A stretch of 64,000 nt of DNA from CALNYS01 sp942490855 (lineage in GTDB: Bacteria; Planctomycetota; Phycisphaerae; Phycisphaerales; UBA1924), in assembly GCA_942490855.1 (NCBI GenBank), contig CALNYS010000004.1:1426001-1490000 (forward strand), in the 5' to 3' direction. The position numbers and the translations under genes are program-made. Shown piece by piece: positions 34,405 to 43,314 of the stretch (position 1 is its first letter; every line of letters begins with the position of its first letter). The notes under the pieces are model-generated. The model did no database searches. It was not told the DNA's origin and saw only the letters and a program-made list of their open reading frames with translations.

Positions 34405-34451
34405 GCGTTGGCAGGGCGATTGCGAACAGGCGGGGCGTAAGGAGACACCCC

Positions 34452-35003
34452 ATGTCTGTCAGCGGCATCGAATCGGCCCACGCGGCCCTGAGCGCGAAGT
34501 ACGTCCCGAGCACCCGCGGTGATATCAGCGGGGCCAAGTCGTTTGCTACAACTGCTTTGCAGGCGGATTCGGTCGAGCTCTCGACCGCGGCGCAGAAGAA
34601 GCTCGCGGCGTCGAAGTCGCTGCTCGAGCAGGCGCACGGGGGCGCAGCCGGTGCGCAGGAAACGCCGGGCGGCGCGGAGGTCTACAGCCGCGCGGACCTC
34701 ACGAACCTGTTTGCGCAGTGGGGCTCGGCGAAGCCGGGGTCCGAGTACGACTTCAACGAGGACGGGGTGGTGGACGCCCAGGACCTCGCGTCGCTGCTGA
34801 CCAAGATCGGTCAGGCGAAGCCCGAGCGGGCCAGCGAGGAGAGCCCGGCCTACACGCGTGCGGACATCGACGGTCTGTACGACGCGTGGAACGACGGGAG
34901 CGACCCGGCGCGGGGGGTGGACGACCGGTACGACTTTGACGGGGACGGCCGCGTGAACTCGTCGGACCTCGCGGAGCTTCTGGCGCGTCTGAGCAGCACT
35001 TAA
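34452..35003 (+). CDS. Small protein with two dockerin/EF-hand-like Ca-binding repeats
   Basis: This 183-residue protein has AAGGAG nine bases before the ATG. Two copies of a Ca-binding loop plus helix are seen: YDFNEDGVVDAQDLASLL (about residue 98) and YDFDGDGRVNSSDLAELL (about 160), each preceded by YSRADLTNLFAQW or YTRADIDGLYDAW. There is no signal peptide, unlike the secreted dockerin proteins further right. The N-terminal LQADSVELSTAAQKKLAAS resembles the DxVxLS segment of flagellar regulatory proteins, which is only a hint. A cytoplasmic Ca sensor or a protein exported without a signal peptide are both possible. Confidence 0.75.
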   Translation: MSVSGIESAHAALSAKYVPSTRGDISGAKSFATTALQADSVELSTAAQKKLAASKSLLEQAHGGAAGAQETPGGAEVYSRADLTNLFAQWGSAKPGSEYDFNEDGVVDAQDLASLLTKIGQAKPERASEESPAYTRADIDGLYDAWNDGSDPARGVDDRYDFDGDGRVNSSDLAELLARLSST

Positions 35004-35066
35004 CGCTCTCGGCGTTGACCTCGGGGGCTTTGGCGTCAACCATTGGCGTTGGAGGTCGCCCGAGGC

Positions 35067-35474
35067 ATGGCCGTTCAGATGGAGCTTTCCCGCATCCTGA
35101 TCCGTGAGCTGACGGACTACCAACTCATCGAGTTGCGTGAGGTCGGGGGCGAGCGGGGGTTCCCCATCGTGATCGGGCTCCCCGAGGCGCAGGCGATCGA
35201 GCGCCGCCTCAAGGGGATGCGGGCGCCGAGGCCGCAGACGCACGAGCTGCTGGCGACGGTGATCGAAGAACTCGGCGGGACGCTCGAGGCGATCACGATC
35301 TCTGATCTGGACGACCACACCTTCTTCGCGACGCTGAGCATCCGCCTGCCCGACGGCGAGGTGCGCGAGATCGATTCGCGTCCGAGCGACGCGATCGCGC
35401 TGGGCGTCGCGACGGACGTCCCGATCTTCGCCGAAGAGCACGTGATCGACGAGGCCCAGCGTGGCGGCGTCTGA
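35067..35474 (+). CDS. Bifunctional nuclease (DUF151) family protein
   Basis: This protein has about 135 residues from ATG 35067; a start at 35043 is in frame. MELSRILIRELTDYQLIEL, FPIVIGLPEAQAIERRL and SRPSDAIALGVATDVPIFAEEHVI are the standard blocks of the DUF151/bifunctional nuclease family, the SRPSDAIAL motif being diagnostic. Some members have RNase and DNase activity in plants and bacteria; many are uncharacterised. It overlaps truD by 14 bases, so the two are translated together. Confidence 0.88.
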   Translation: MAVQMELSRILIRELTDYQLIELREVGGERGFPIVIGLPEAQAIERRLKGMRAPRPQTHELLATVIEELGGTLEAITISDLDDHTFFATLSIRLPDGEVREIDSRPSDAIALGVATDVPIFAEEHVIDEAQRGGV

Positions 35475-36780
35475 GGCGCCGCGCCTGGCCCCGCCGTCGG
35501 ACCCGTGCGCCCACTCGCGGGCTCGGGTGCTGCCCGAGGCGCCGGCGATCGGCGGGGTGATCAAGGAGCGGGCCGAGGACTTTTTCGTCGAGGAGATCCC
35601 GCTGGGCGAGCCCCGCGGGACCGGCGAGTACCTGCACATCTGCCTCGAGAAGATCGGGATGTCCACGACCGAGACCGTGGACCTGCTGTCGTCGCACTTC
35701 GGGGTGGCGCGCGGGGATATCTCCTACGCGGGGATGAAGGACAAGCAGGCGATCACGCGCCAGACGCTGAGCGTTCACGGGGCGATGCTCGACCCGGGCA
35801 AGGCGGAATCGATCCGCGACGAGCGCGTGCGCGTGATGTGGACGGACCGCCACGACGAGCCGCTGCGCCGCGGGAAGCTGGCGGGCAACCGGTTCGCGAT
35901 CAAGGTGCGCGGCGTCGAGGCGACGGCGGCGCTGGCGGCGCACAAGGCGCTCTCGGAGCTCGAACGCCGGGGCGTGCCGAACCGGTTCGGCGTCCAGCGG
36001 TTCGGCGCACGGCGCAACAACCACGAGGTGGGGCGTCGGCTGCTCGTGGGCGACTACGAGGGCGCGATCGAGCACATGGTGTCGCCGTATGAAGGCGGCG
36101 AGCGTCTGGCGGACCACCGGGCGCGGGAGCTCTTTGCGCTGGGCGACCTCGCGGGGGCGCTCAAGACGATGCCGCGCCAGTCGCGGGCGGAGCGCCGGGT
36201 GATCGAGGGGCTGGTGGACGGGGCGTCGCCCGAGGAGGCGATCGACTGGATCGACGAGACGCAGCGCCGGTTCTGGATGTCGGCGGTGCAGTCGGCGGTG
36301 TTCAACCACGTGCTCGAGGCGCGGGTGCGGGACCAGACGTTCGACACGCTCGTCGAGGGGGACGTCGCGCTGCGTCACACGCGCGACCGGAGCGGGCGCG
36401 AGCCGGCGCCGGTTGACGCGGAGCTGCTCGCGGACCCGTCGCTCGAGGCGCGGCTGCGCACGTTCGAGCTCAGCCCGAGCGGGCCGATGTGGGGCCCGGG
36501 GATGGCGCGGGCGTCCGGGGCGGTTGATGGGGCGGAGACGCGGGCGCTGGCGGCGCTGGGTCTGACGCTCGCGGACCTGGAGCGCTACGACGCGATCCAC
36601 GGCGACGATCTGATCCGGGGTTCGCGGCGCGAGCTGCGCGTCCCGGTGACCGAGACGACCGTGGAGGGCGGGGTGGACGAGCACGGGTCGTACGTGCTGT
36701 GCGCGTTTGCGCTCCCGTCGGGGGCGTTCGCGACGGTGGTGATGGACGAGATCATGCTGGCGGCGGGGGGTGAGTCGTGA
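35461..36780 (+). CDS. truD: tRNA pseudouridine synthase D
   Basis: This 439-residue protein starts at GTG 35461. GGVIKERAEDFFVEEIPL is the N-terminal TruD motif, and YAGMKDKQAITRQ at residues 89-101 contains the catalytic Asp94. GKLAGNRFAIKVRGV, VPNRFGVQRFG and the inserted TRUD domain (WMSAVQSAVFNHVLEARV) complete the family pattern. TruD makes pseudouridine-13 in tRNA-Glu. It overlaps its neighbours on both sides (14 bases and ATGA-like GTGA), part of a compact housekeeping operon. Confidence 0.95.
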   Translation: MAASEAPRLAPPSDPCAHSRARVLPEAPAIGGVIKERAEDFFVEEIPLGEPRGTGEYLHICLEKIGMSTTETVDLLSSHFGVARGDISYAGMKDKQAITRQTLSVHGAMLDPGKAESIRDERVRVMWTDRHDEPLRRGKLAGNRFAIKVRGVEATAALAAHKALSELERRGVPNRFGVQRFGARRNNHEVGRRLLVGDYEGAIEHMVSPYEGGERLADHRARELFALGDLAGALKTMPRQSRAERRVIEGLVDGASPEEAIDWIDETQRRFWMSAVQSAVFNHVLEARVRDQTFDTLVEGDVALRHTRDRSGREPAPVDAELLADPSLEARLRTFELSPSGPMWGPGMARASGAVDGAETRALAALGLTLADLERYDAIHGDDLIRGSRRELRVPVTETTVEGGVDEHGSYVLCAFALPSGAFATVVMDEIMLAAGGES

Positions 36781-37403
36781 GCGTCGAGCTGGTGTGTTTC
36801 GATCTGGGCGGGGTGGTCGTGCGCCTGTGCCGGTCGTGGGAAGAGGGCTGTCTCGCGGCGGGCGTGGAGCTGCGCGATCGGAAGCGGTCGCCCGAGCAGG
36901 AGGCGCAGCGCGGCGCGGCGGTGCAGGCGTACCAGCGCGGCGCGCTCACGAGCGACGCGTTCTTCGAGACGGTCGCGGGGACGTTCAACGGCGCGTACAC
37001 GCCCGAGGAAGTTGAGCGGGTGCACGGCGCGTGGATCCTGCGCGAGTACGAAGGCGTGGGCGGGCTGATCCGCTCGCTCAACGCGTCGGGCGTGCGCACG
37101 GCGTGTTTGAGCAACACGAACGACGGTCACTGGCGGATGCTCGAGGGCTGGGACGCCGTCGCGGCGCTGGGTTCGCGTCACGCGTCGCACCTGATGGAAC
37201 TCGCCAAGCCCGACGAGGCGATCTACCGCGCGTTCGAAGAGCGCGAGGGGGTCTCGGGGGACGCGGTGGTGTTCTTCGAAGACACCCCGGCGAACGCCAA
37301 CGCGGCCCGTGCGATCGGGTGGCGGGCGGAGGTGGTGGACCCGGCGGAGGAGACGCTGCCGCAGATCGAAGCGCGCTTGCGTGCGCACGGGGTGGCGTGG
37401 TGA
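36777..37403 (+). CDS. HAD-superfamily hydrolase, subfamily IA
   Basis: This 208-residue protein starts with the four-base overlap GTGA. LVCFDLGGVVVRL has the nucleophile Asp9 in a DxG form, as in YihX-like enzymes. CLSNTNDGHW supplies motif II, LAKPDEAIYRAF motif III (Lys) and VVFFEDTPANANAARAIGW motif IV (acidic pair). A four-helix cap lies at about residues 20-85. It is likely a phosphatase of a small sugar phosphate or nucleotide; the substrate cannot be read. It is followed by cinA with a GTGA overlap. Confidence 0.9.
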   Translation: MSVELVCFDLGGVVVRLCRSWEEGCLAAGVELRDRKRSPEQEAQRGAAVQAYQRGALTSDAFFETVAGTFNGAYTPEEVERVHGAWILREYEGVGGLIRSLNASGVRTACLSNTNDGHWRMLEGWDAVAALGSRHASHLMELAKPDEAIYRAFEEREGVSGDAVVFFEDTPANANAARAIGWRAEVVDPAEETLPQIEARLRAHGVAW

Positions 37404-38671
37404 GCGGCGCGACGGCGGCGGTGCTGTCGATCGGTGATGAGCTGATCGCGGGGGACGCGATCGACACGAACGCGGCGTGGGTTTCGTCGCGCCTACACGA
37501 TCTCGGGCTGCGGGTGGTCGAGCGCCGGACGGCGCCGGACGACGAGGGCGCGATCGCGTCGGCGCTCACGGAGTTGGCGGGTCGGGCCGGGGTGATCGTG
37601 GCGACGGGCGGGCTCGGGCCGACGCCCGACGACCTGACGCGCGCGGCGCTGGCGCGGGCGATGGGGGAGGGCCTTGTCGAAGACGCGGGCGCGGCCGAGG
37701 CGATCCGCGCGTGGTTCCTGCGCGCGGGGCGGGAGCTGACGGAGATCAACCTCGTGCAGGCGCTGCGCCCAGCATCGGGCGAGTGCCTCGCGAACGCGCA
37801 CGGGACGGCGCCCGGGCTGTCCGGGATGATCGGTGAAACCAAGGTCTTTGCGCTGCCTGGTCCGCCGCGGGAGATGCGCCCGATGTTCGAGGGCGCTGTC
37901 GCGTCGCGGGTCGGCGGAGGCGAGGCGTGGGCGTCGCGGGCGCTGCACACGTTCGGGCTGGGCGAGTCGGAGGTCGCGCGCCGGCTGGGCGAGATCCTGC
38001 TGCGCGATCAGGGGGTCGTGGTGGGGACGACGGCGAGCTCGGGCGTGGTGACGGTTCGCCTGCGCGCGCCGGCGGGGCTCGACGGCGAGCTGCGCGGGGT
38101 CGAGGCGCGGGTGCGGGAGCTGCTAAACGGGTACGTCTTCGGAGAGGGCGCGCAGACGCTCGCGGGTGCTGTCTTGGCGGCGCTGCGGGCGCGCGAGCAG
38201 ACGCTTTCGGTCGCCGAGTCGTGCACGGGCGGGCTGCTGGGATCGCTGATCACGGGCGTCGCGGGGGCATCGGACGTGTTCGCCGGCGGGTGGATCTCGT
38301 ACAGCGACCGGTTCAAGCGGGACCGGCTGGGCGTTGATGCGACGACGATCGGGACGTACGGGGCGGTGAGCTCGGAGACGGCGCGGGCGATGGCGGCGGG
38401 GGCGCTGGCGCGCACCGGCGCGGACCATGCGCTGTCGATCACGGGCGTTGCAGGCCCGGGTGGCGGCTCGGCGACCAAGCCTGTCGGGACGGTGTGGATC
38501 GGTCACGCCGCGGCCGGCGGCGAGCGGGAGGAGCGGCTGTTCCGGTTCCCGGGGGACCGCGAGATGGTGCGCACGCGGGCGGCGATGGCGGCGCTGGGCG
38601 TGCTGCGTCTTGTGGTGGCGGGGCGTGCGGACGACTCGCTGCTGTGGGAGCGGGAACGCCTGACGTTCTGA
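37400..38671 (+). CDS. cinA: CinA-like protein: molybdopterin-binding-fold plus PncC amidase domain
   Basis: This 423-residue protein starts at GTG 37400 in a GTGA overlap; the open frame further left is inside the HAD gene. The N-terminal COG1058 domain (about 1-170) shows VLSIGDELIAGDAIDTNAAWV and VIVATGGLGPTPDDLTR, with FALPGPPREMRPMF. The C-terminal PncC domain (about 265-420) shows SVAESCTGGLLGSLIT and SITGVAGPGGGSATKPVGTVW. The full two-domain form hydrolyses ADP-ribose and deamidates nicotinamide mononucleotide, recycling NAD by-products. Confidence 0.94.
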   Translation: MSGATAAVLSIGDELIAGDAIDTNAAWVSSRLHDLGLRVVERRTAPDDEGAIASALTELAGRAGVIVATGGLGPTPDDLTRAALARAMGEGLVEDAGAAEAIRAWFLRAGRELTEINLVQALRPASGECLANAHGTAPGLSGMIGETKVFALPGPPREMRPMFEGAVASRVGGGEAWASRALHTFGLGESEVARRLGEILLRDQGVVVGTTASSGVVTVRLRAPAGLDGELRGVEARVRELLNGYVFGEGAQTLAGAVLAALRAREQTLSVAESCTGGLLGSLITGVAGASDVFAGGWISYSDRFKRDRLGVDATTIGTYGAVSSETARAMAAGALARTGADHALSITGVAGPGGGSATKPVGTVWIGHAAAGGEREERLFRFPGDREMVRTRAAMAALGVLRLVVAGRADDSLLWERERLTF

Positions 38672-38677
38672 CGCGGG

Positions 38678-40114
38678 TTACCAGGCCCGTTCTTCGCCGG
38701 GGCGGATCGCGCTCGGGAGCGAGGCGGGGTCGAGGTCTTCGGGGTCCATCGCGGTGAGTGGGGAGATTTCGAGGACGCACTCGGGGGAGCCGTCGTCTGA
38801 GCGCGGGACGCTGACGCCGCGGGCTTCGAGCCAGCGTGCGGCGCGCTCGGTCTGGAGGAGCGCGCTGGTGGCGGCCGAGTCGTTCCCACTGGCGTTTTTG
38901 ATCGGCGCGAACTCGTCGGTGCGGTCGGTCTCGAGGACGAGTGGTTTGGAGGCGAGGGGGAGGGCGTCGAAGACGAACGTCTCGAGCTTGACGCCGTTGG
39001 GTTCGCTGGGCTCGACGCGCTGCCCGGTCGCGGGGTCGATGTAGGGGATTTTCTTGTCGGCGCGGTGGAAGGGGAGCGCGAAGCCCCCGGGCGCCTCGTT
39101 GAGTCGGCGGACGAAGTCGAGCCCGAGGATGTGGATCGCCGGGTTGCCCGCGTTGAAGCGGAGGTCGCCGGCGTCGTCGCGCTGCTGGGCGAGGTCGGGC
39201 GGGAGGTCGGAGTACTCGATCATGCCGAGCTTGCTGTCCTGAAGGCAGAAGACGCCGACCTTCTCGCCGGGCTCGGACTTGGCGAGCATCTTGGAGGACA
39301 TCTCGGCGGAGGAGTCGGGGGCGCTGGCGTGGAGCCCGAGGAAGACGGGGTCGACGACGCGGACGAGGGGGTTGTCGATCTGGGTGTAGGTGATGTGCTC
39401 GACGCCGCGGTCGGCGAGCGCGTCGATGGCGCCCGAGGCGTGGAGCGCTTTGAGGGAGCCGCCGTGCCCGTCGGGATTGGTCGCGGGCTCGTCCTTGTCG
39501 GCGAGGAGGATCTTTCCGGTGGCGCGGTCGAAGCTGGGGACGACGCCCTGGTTGAAGAGGAGGACGTTCTCTTCGCCGAGTTCGAGCCAGTTGTGCTCGC
39601 GGAAGAAGTCGAGCGTGGCGTCGTGGTTGAGGGGGCTGGTCATGACGCACCAGGGGATGGTGCAGGCGTAGCGCTGGTTGGCGGCGAGGAGCCACTCGGC
39701 GAGGCACTGGAAGAGAGGCTTTTGCGTGACGGCGCCGCCGGGGTAGCAGCCCTTGGGGCCGTCGTAGCCGAGGCGCGAGCCCTGCCCGCCGGCGACGGTG
39801 AACGCGGCGACCTTGCCTGCGCGGAGGAGGTCTTCGCCGGCGGCTATAGCGGCGTCGCGGTCCCAGGGTCGCTTGGGGGAGTCGGGGTTGCGCGGGTAGT
39901 AGGGGGCGGGCTCGATCGCGCCGGTGGGCGTGAAGTCGGGCTTGTTGCGCACGTACTGCTCGACCCACTGGGGGACGCGTTCGAGGTCGAGGGCGCTGAG
40001 GCGCGCAACGAGCCGGTCCTGCGCGCTCGCGTCGAGTTCGTCGTGGAACGCGAGGAGGTGGCCTTGTCCGGCGGCTTCGAGTCGGGGGCGGAGATCGGTG
40101 AGGGTGGTGGACAC
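38678..40114 (-). CDS. UDP-sugar (UDP-GlcNAc/UDP-glucose) pyrophosphorylase
   Basis: This protein has 478 residues from GTG 40114, with GAGAGA upstream; a longer open frame to 41086 overlaps PhoU and is not supported. FTVAGGQGSRLGYDGPKGCYP is the nucleotide-binding signature of eukaryotic-type UDP-sugar pyrophosphorylases (about residue 102). TNPDGHGGSLKAL and TQIDNPLVRVVDPVFLG are further conserved blocks, and FNAGNPAIHIL and KKIPYID complete the UAP1-like pattern. It makes UDP-GlcNAc or a related UDP-sugar from the sugar-1-phosphate and UTP, feeding wall and polysaccharide synthesis. Confidence 0.9.
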   Translation of the reverse strand: MSTTLTDLRPRLEAAGQGHLLAFHDELDASAQDRLVARLSALDLERVPQWVEQYVRNKPDFTPTGAIEPAPYYPRNPDSPKRPWDRDAAIAAGEDLLRAGKVAAFTVAGGQGSRLGYDGPKGCYPGGAVTQKPLFQCLAEWLLAANQRYACTIPWCVMTSPLNHDATLDFFREHNWLELGEENVLLFNQGVVPSFDRATGKILLADKDEPATNPDGHGGSLKALHASGAIDALADRGVEHITYTQIDNPLVRVVDPVFLGLHASAPDSSAEMSSKMLAKSEPGEKVGVFCLQDSKLGMIEYSDLPPDLAQQRDDAGDLRFNAGNPAIHILGLDFVRRLNEAPGGFALPFHRADKKIPYIDPATGQRVEPSEPNGVKLETFVFDALPLASKPLVLETDRTDEFAPIKNASGNDSAATSALLQTERAARWLEARGVSVPRSDDGSPECVLEISPLTAMDPEDLDPASLPSAIRPGEERAW

Positions 40115-40269
40115 GGCGGTCTCTCTCGGTGCGGGGCGCGGGGGTCTGGGTGCCACGATCCGCGGAACGCGCGTCGTGTGGTACGCCCGCGGCACGACGC
40201 GCCTTCGGCGGGTCAAGGCACCGTAACGGATGGGGCGGGGGACGCCAGAGTGCGGGCGCGTCGGGCGGG

Positions 40270-40974
40270 TTATTCGGGGAGCGTGGGCTCGGACCAGTGC
40301 CCGCCCTGGTGCCGGACGATGGCGCCGGTCGCGACGTAGATGACCTGCTCGGCGATGTTGCACGCGTGGGAGTTGACGATCTCGAGGCGCCCGGCCATCG
40401 CGTGGAGGGCGAAGGCGGCGTCGAGGTTCAGAGCGCCCTCGGAGAGGGCTTTCTGGGCGTCGCGGAGGATGACGCGTTCGAACTCGTCCACGGTTTCGTC
40501 GCTGGCGAGGACGCTGCGGGCGAGGGCGGTGTCGAGGTTCTCGAAGCTGCGGACGGTGCTGTGGAGGAGCCCGACGACGCTGTTGGCCATGACGCGGAAG
40601 GCTTTGGGGATCTCGTCCTCGAAGCAGGCGAGGGACTCGCGCATCTCGGCGATGTCGACGGCGCCGTCGGCGATGCGCTCGAGCTCGTTGTTGACCTTCA
40701 CGATGGTCAGGACCATGCGCAGGCGGTCGTCTTCGAGGGCGGCTTCCTCGCGGGCGACCTCGCCCAGGAGTTTGACGGCGGCGCGTTCGACCTCGACGTC
40801 CACGCGGTCGATCACGCTGTCGGCGTCGATGACTCTTTTGCAGGCCGCGGCGTCGCGGGCAAAGACCGCTTCGATCGCCTGATCGAGCATGGCGGCGACG
40901 CGTCGCCCCTGCTCGCCCATGTCTGCTTTGAGGCGGTCGATGCGCTGGATGTACTCGTCGGGGGTGGCGGCCAT
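40270..40974 (-). CDS. PhoU-domain protein
   Basis: This protein has 234 residues from ATG 40974. It is all-helical, with two PhoU-like three-helix units: MGEQGRRVAAMLDQAIEAVFARDAA, then the signature NNELERIADGAVDIAEMRE (E-x-x-R-x-x-D-x-x-x-N type metal site), repeated as LEIVNSHACNIAEQVIYVATG near the end. PhoU proteins down-regulate the Pst phosphate transporter and its kinase. No pst or pho genes are nearby, so the partner is elsewhere. It is divergent from enolase. Confidence 0.9.
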   Translation of the reverse strand: MAATPDEYIQRIDRLKADMGEQGRRVAAMLDQAIEAVFARDAAACKRVIDADSVIDRVDVEVERAAVKLLGEVAREEAALEDDRLRMVLTIVKVNNELERIADGAVDIAEMRESLACFEDEIPKAFRVMANSVVGLLHSTVRSFENLDTALARSVLASDETVDEFERVILRDAQKALSEGALNLDAAFALHAMAGRLEIVNSHACNIAEQVIYVATGAIVRHQGGHWSEPTLPE

Positions 40975-41100
40975 CGTGCGGCGCTCCGTTCGGGGAATCC
41001 GGGAACGATACACCCCGCGGCGCATCGGGCAACCGGGCCACGCCGATCGGGGGGCGGGGGTATGATCGCCGCCCCGATTCACCCACGCGGAGACCTCCCC

Positions 41101-42393
41101 ATGCCCTTCTCGATCGAGCACGTTCACGCCCGTCAGGTTCTCGACTCCCGGGGCAACCCGACGGTGGAGGTGGACGTCGCGCTCGAAGGGGGCGGGTTCG
41201 GGCGTGCGGCGGTCCCCAGCGGGGCGAGCACGGGCGAGCACGAGGCCGTCGAGCTCCGCGACGGCGGGGGCGCGTACGGGGGCAAGGGCGTCCTGAAAGC
41301 GGTCGAGAACGTCAACGACACGGTCGCGGGCGAGCTTTTCGGGATCGACGCCCGGGAGCAAGAGGGGATCGACGGGCTGCTGCTGGAGCTCGACGGGACC
41401 GCGAACAAGTCCAAGCTGGGCGCGAACGCGGCCCTGGGCGTCTCGCTGGCGGTCGCGAAGGCCGCGGCCGACGGGATGGGCCTCCCGCTCTACCGCTACC
41501 TCGGGGGCTCGGGCGCCAAGACGCTGCCCGTCCCCATGCTGAACATCCTCAACGGCGGCAAGCACGCCGACAACACGGTGGATTTCCAGGAGTTCATGAT
41601 CCAGCCGTGGGGGTTCGACGACTTCGGCGAGGCCCTGCGGGCGGGTGTAGAGATCTACCACGCGCTGCGGAAGGTGCTGGGCGAGCGCGGGCTCTCGACG
41701 AGCGTGGGCGACGAGGGGGGCTTTGCGCCGAACCTCAAGACGAACGAGGAAGCGATCACGCTGATCGAGGAGGCCGTCGGCAAGGCGGGGTACTCGTGGG
41801 GCGAGCAGATCTTCCTGGCGCTGGACCCGGCGACGAGCGAGTGCTGGAACGAGGCGGCGAAGCTGGGCAAGGAGGGGTACTGCCTCTTTAAGAGCACGAA
41901 GGAGATCCTCTCGAGCGAGGGGATGATCCAGATGTGGTCGGAGTGGTGCGGGAAGCACCCGATCCGCTCGATCGAGGACGGGCTCGCGGAGAACGACTGG
42001 AGCGGGTGGTCGAAGCTCGTCAGCGAGCTGGGCGACACGGTGCAGCTCGTGGGCGACGACCTTTTCGTGACGAACAAGGATTTTGTGGCGCGCGGGCTGA
42101 AGGAGAAGGCGGCGAACTCGGTGCTGGTGAAGGTGAACCAGATCGGGACGCTCAGCGAGACGTTCGACACGGTGCGTCTGGCGACGAGCAACGGCTGGAC
42201 GGCCGTGATGAGCCACCGCTCGGGCGAGACGGAGGACGCGACGATCGCGGACCTCGCGGTCGCGACGAACTGCGGGCAGATCAAGACCGGGGCGCCGTGC
42301 CGGAGCGACCGGAACGCCAAGTACAACCAGCTGCTCCGCATCGCGGAGGAGCTCGGGGACGCGGGCGTGTACGGCTGCGGCTGGCGGAAGTAG
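41101..42393 (+). CDS. eno: Enolase
   Basis: This protein has 430 residues, the usual length. FSIEHVHARQVLDSRGNPTVEV and AVPSGASTGEHEAVELRDG form the N-terminal domain and mobile loop, followed by LNGGKHADNTVDFQEFMI, SIEDGLAENDW, LVGDDLFVTN, LVKVNQIGTLSET and the signature SHRSGETEDATIADLAV. It converts 2-phosphoglycerate to phosphoenolpyruvate. TATGAT at 41061-41066 could be its -10 box, but no good -35 is seen. The upstream frame is open but has no homology. Confidence 0.98.
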   Translation: MPFSIEHVHARQVLDSRGNPTVEVDVALEGGGFGRAAVPSGASTGEHEAVELRDGGGAYGGKGVLKAVENVNDTVAGELFGIDAREQEGIDGLLLELDGTANKSKLGANAALGVSLAVAKAAADGMGLPLYRYLGGSGAKTLPVPMLNILNGGKHADNTVDFQEFMIQPWGFDDFGEALRAGVEIYHALRKVLGERGLSTSVGDEGGFAPNLKTNEEAITLIEEAVGKAGYSWGEQIFLALDPATSECWNEAAKLGKEGYCLFKSTKEILSSEGMIQMWSEWCGKHPIRSIEDGLAENDWSGWSKLVSELGDTVQLVGDDLFVTNKDFVARGLKEKAANSVLVKVNQIGTLSETFDTVRLATSNGWTAVMSHRSGETEDATIADLAVATNCGQIKTGAPCRSDRNAKYNQLLRIAEELGDAGVYGCGWRK

Positions 42394-42423
42394 CCCCGTT
42401 TGTCGGGGCGGATCGGAGCGCCG

Positions 42424-43212
42424 ATGCGGGCGCACCTCGTGCAGTACGACATCGCGTGGGAGTCTCCGCGGGAGAACGCGGAGCGGGTGCGCGCGTTGGT
42501 CGCGGTTGCGGGCGTGGCGCGGGGCGATCTGATCGCGCTTCCCGAGATGTACGCGACGGGGTTTTCGCTGAACGTTGAGACGACGGCCGACGACGACGGC
42601 GCGCAGGCGAGCGTTCTCCGCGAGCTGGCGGTCGAGACGGGCGCGACGGTGGTGGGGGGGATCACGGTGCGCGGCGAGACGAAGGCGCGGAACCGGGCGA
42701 TGGTCTTTGGCGCTGACGGCGTGGAGCTGGCGGGCTACGACAAGGTCCACCCGTTCAGCTTCGGGCGCGAGCACGAGGCGTTCGAGGGCGGGGACGCGGT
42801 CGTGACGTTTGACTGGGGCGGTCTGCGGGTGTGCCCGGTGGTGTGCTACGACCTGCGGTTCCCGGAGCTGTTCCGGGCGGGGCTCGACGCGGGCGCCGAG
42901 GCGTTTGTCGTGATCGCCAACTGGCCCAGCGCGCGGCACGAACATTGGCGGACGTTGCTGCGGGCGCGGGCGATCGAGAACCAGGCGGTGGTGCTGGGGG
43001 TGAACCGGTGCGGGTCGGATCCGTTCCTGGGGTACGAGGGCGGTTCGGAGGCGCTGGACGCTGAGGGCGTGGCTCTTGGGACGCTCGGGGGCGCTGAGGG
43101 CGTGCTGAGCGTTGAGGTCTCTCCAGAGGCGGTGCGCCGCTGGCGGGGGGCGTTCCCCGCCTGGCGGGATAGAAGGCTCCCAGGCGGCTCTGGCGGCCCG
43201 CAGGGCCGATAG
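42424..43212 (+). CDS. Nitrilase-superfamily carbon-nitrogen hydrolase (omega-amidase-like)
   Basis: This protein has 262 residues from ATG 42424. The catalytic triad is complete: Glu41 in LPEMYATGF, Lys107 in YDKVHPFSF and Cys141 in VVCYDLRFPELF. MRAHLVQYDIAWESPREN and GREHEAFEGGD match the YafV/Nit2 omega-amidase branch, which hydrolyses alpha-ketoglutaramate. It follows enolase by 30 bases and may be co-transcribed. After its stop begins the gene-poor, structured stretch to 43987. Confidence 0.9.
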   Translation: MRAHLVQYDIAWESPRENAERVRALVAVAGVARGDLIALPEMYATGFSLNVETTADDDGAQASVLRELAVETGATVVGGITVRGETKARNRAMVFGADGVELAGYDKVHPFSFGREHEAFEGGDAVVTFDWGGLRVCPVVCYDLRFPELFRAGLDAGAEAFVVIANWPSARHEHWRTLLRARAIENQAVVLGVNRCGSDPFLGYEGGSEALDAEGVALGTLGGAEGVLSVEVSPEAVRRWRGAFPAWRDRRLPGGSGGPQGR

Positions 43213-43280
43213 GGTTGTGGGTTGCTGCCCCGCTGGCGGGTTGGGCGGGAGGGAAAGTCGGGTTCTTCCGAATTTGAGGC

Positions 43281-43308
43281 TTGACTGAGGGTCGAGGGTC
43301 GCTAGTCT
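43281..43308 (+). promoter_or_regulatory. Probable promoter of the structured RNA
   Basis: TTGACT (43281-43286) and TAGTCT (43303-43308) are 16 bases apart and sit directly in front of a run of hairpins with no good reading frame. The -35 is a 5/6 match, the -10 is weak. Predicted transcription start is near 43315. Confidence 0.45.
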
Positions 43309-43314
43309 CAGGGT

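Noticed and set aside
38678..41086. Extended 802-codon frame for the pyrophosphorylase
   Set aside because: The extra N-terminus overlaps the PhoU gene and is low-complexity; a GTG at 40114 with a ribosome-binding site fits the family length.
41655..42665. 336-codon minus-strand frame inside enolase
   Set aside because: It is antisense to strongly conserved enolase motifs and has no recognisable protein pattern.
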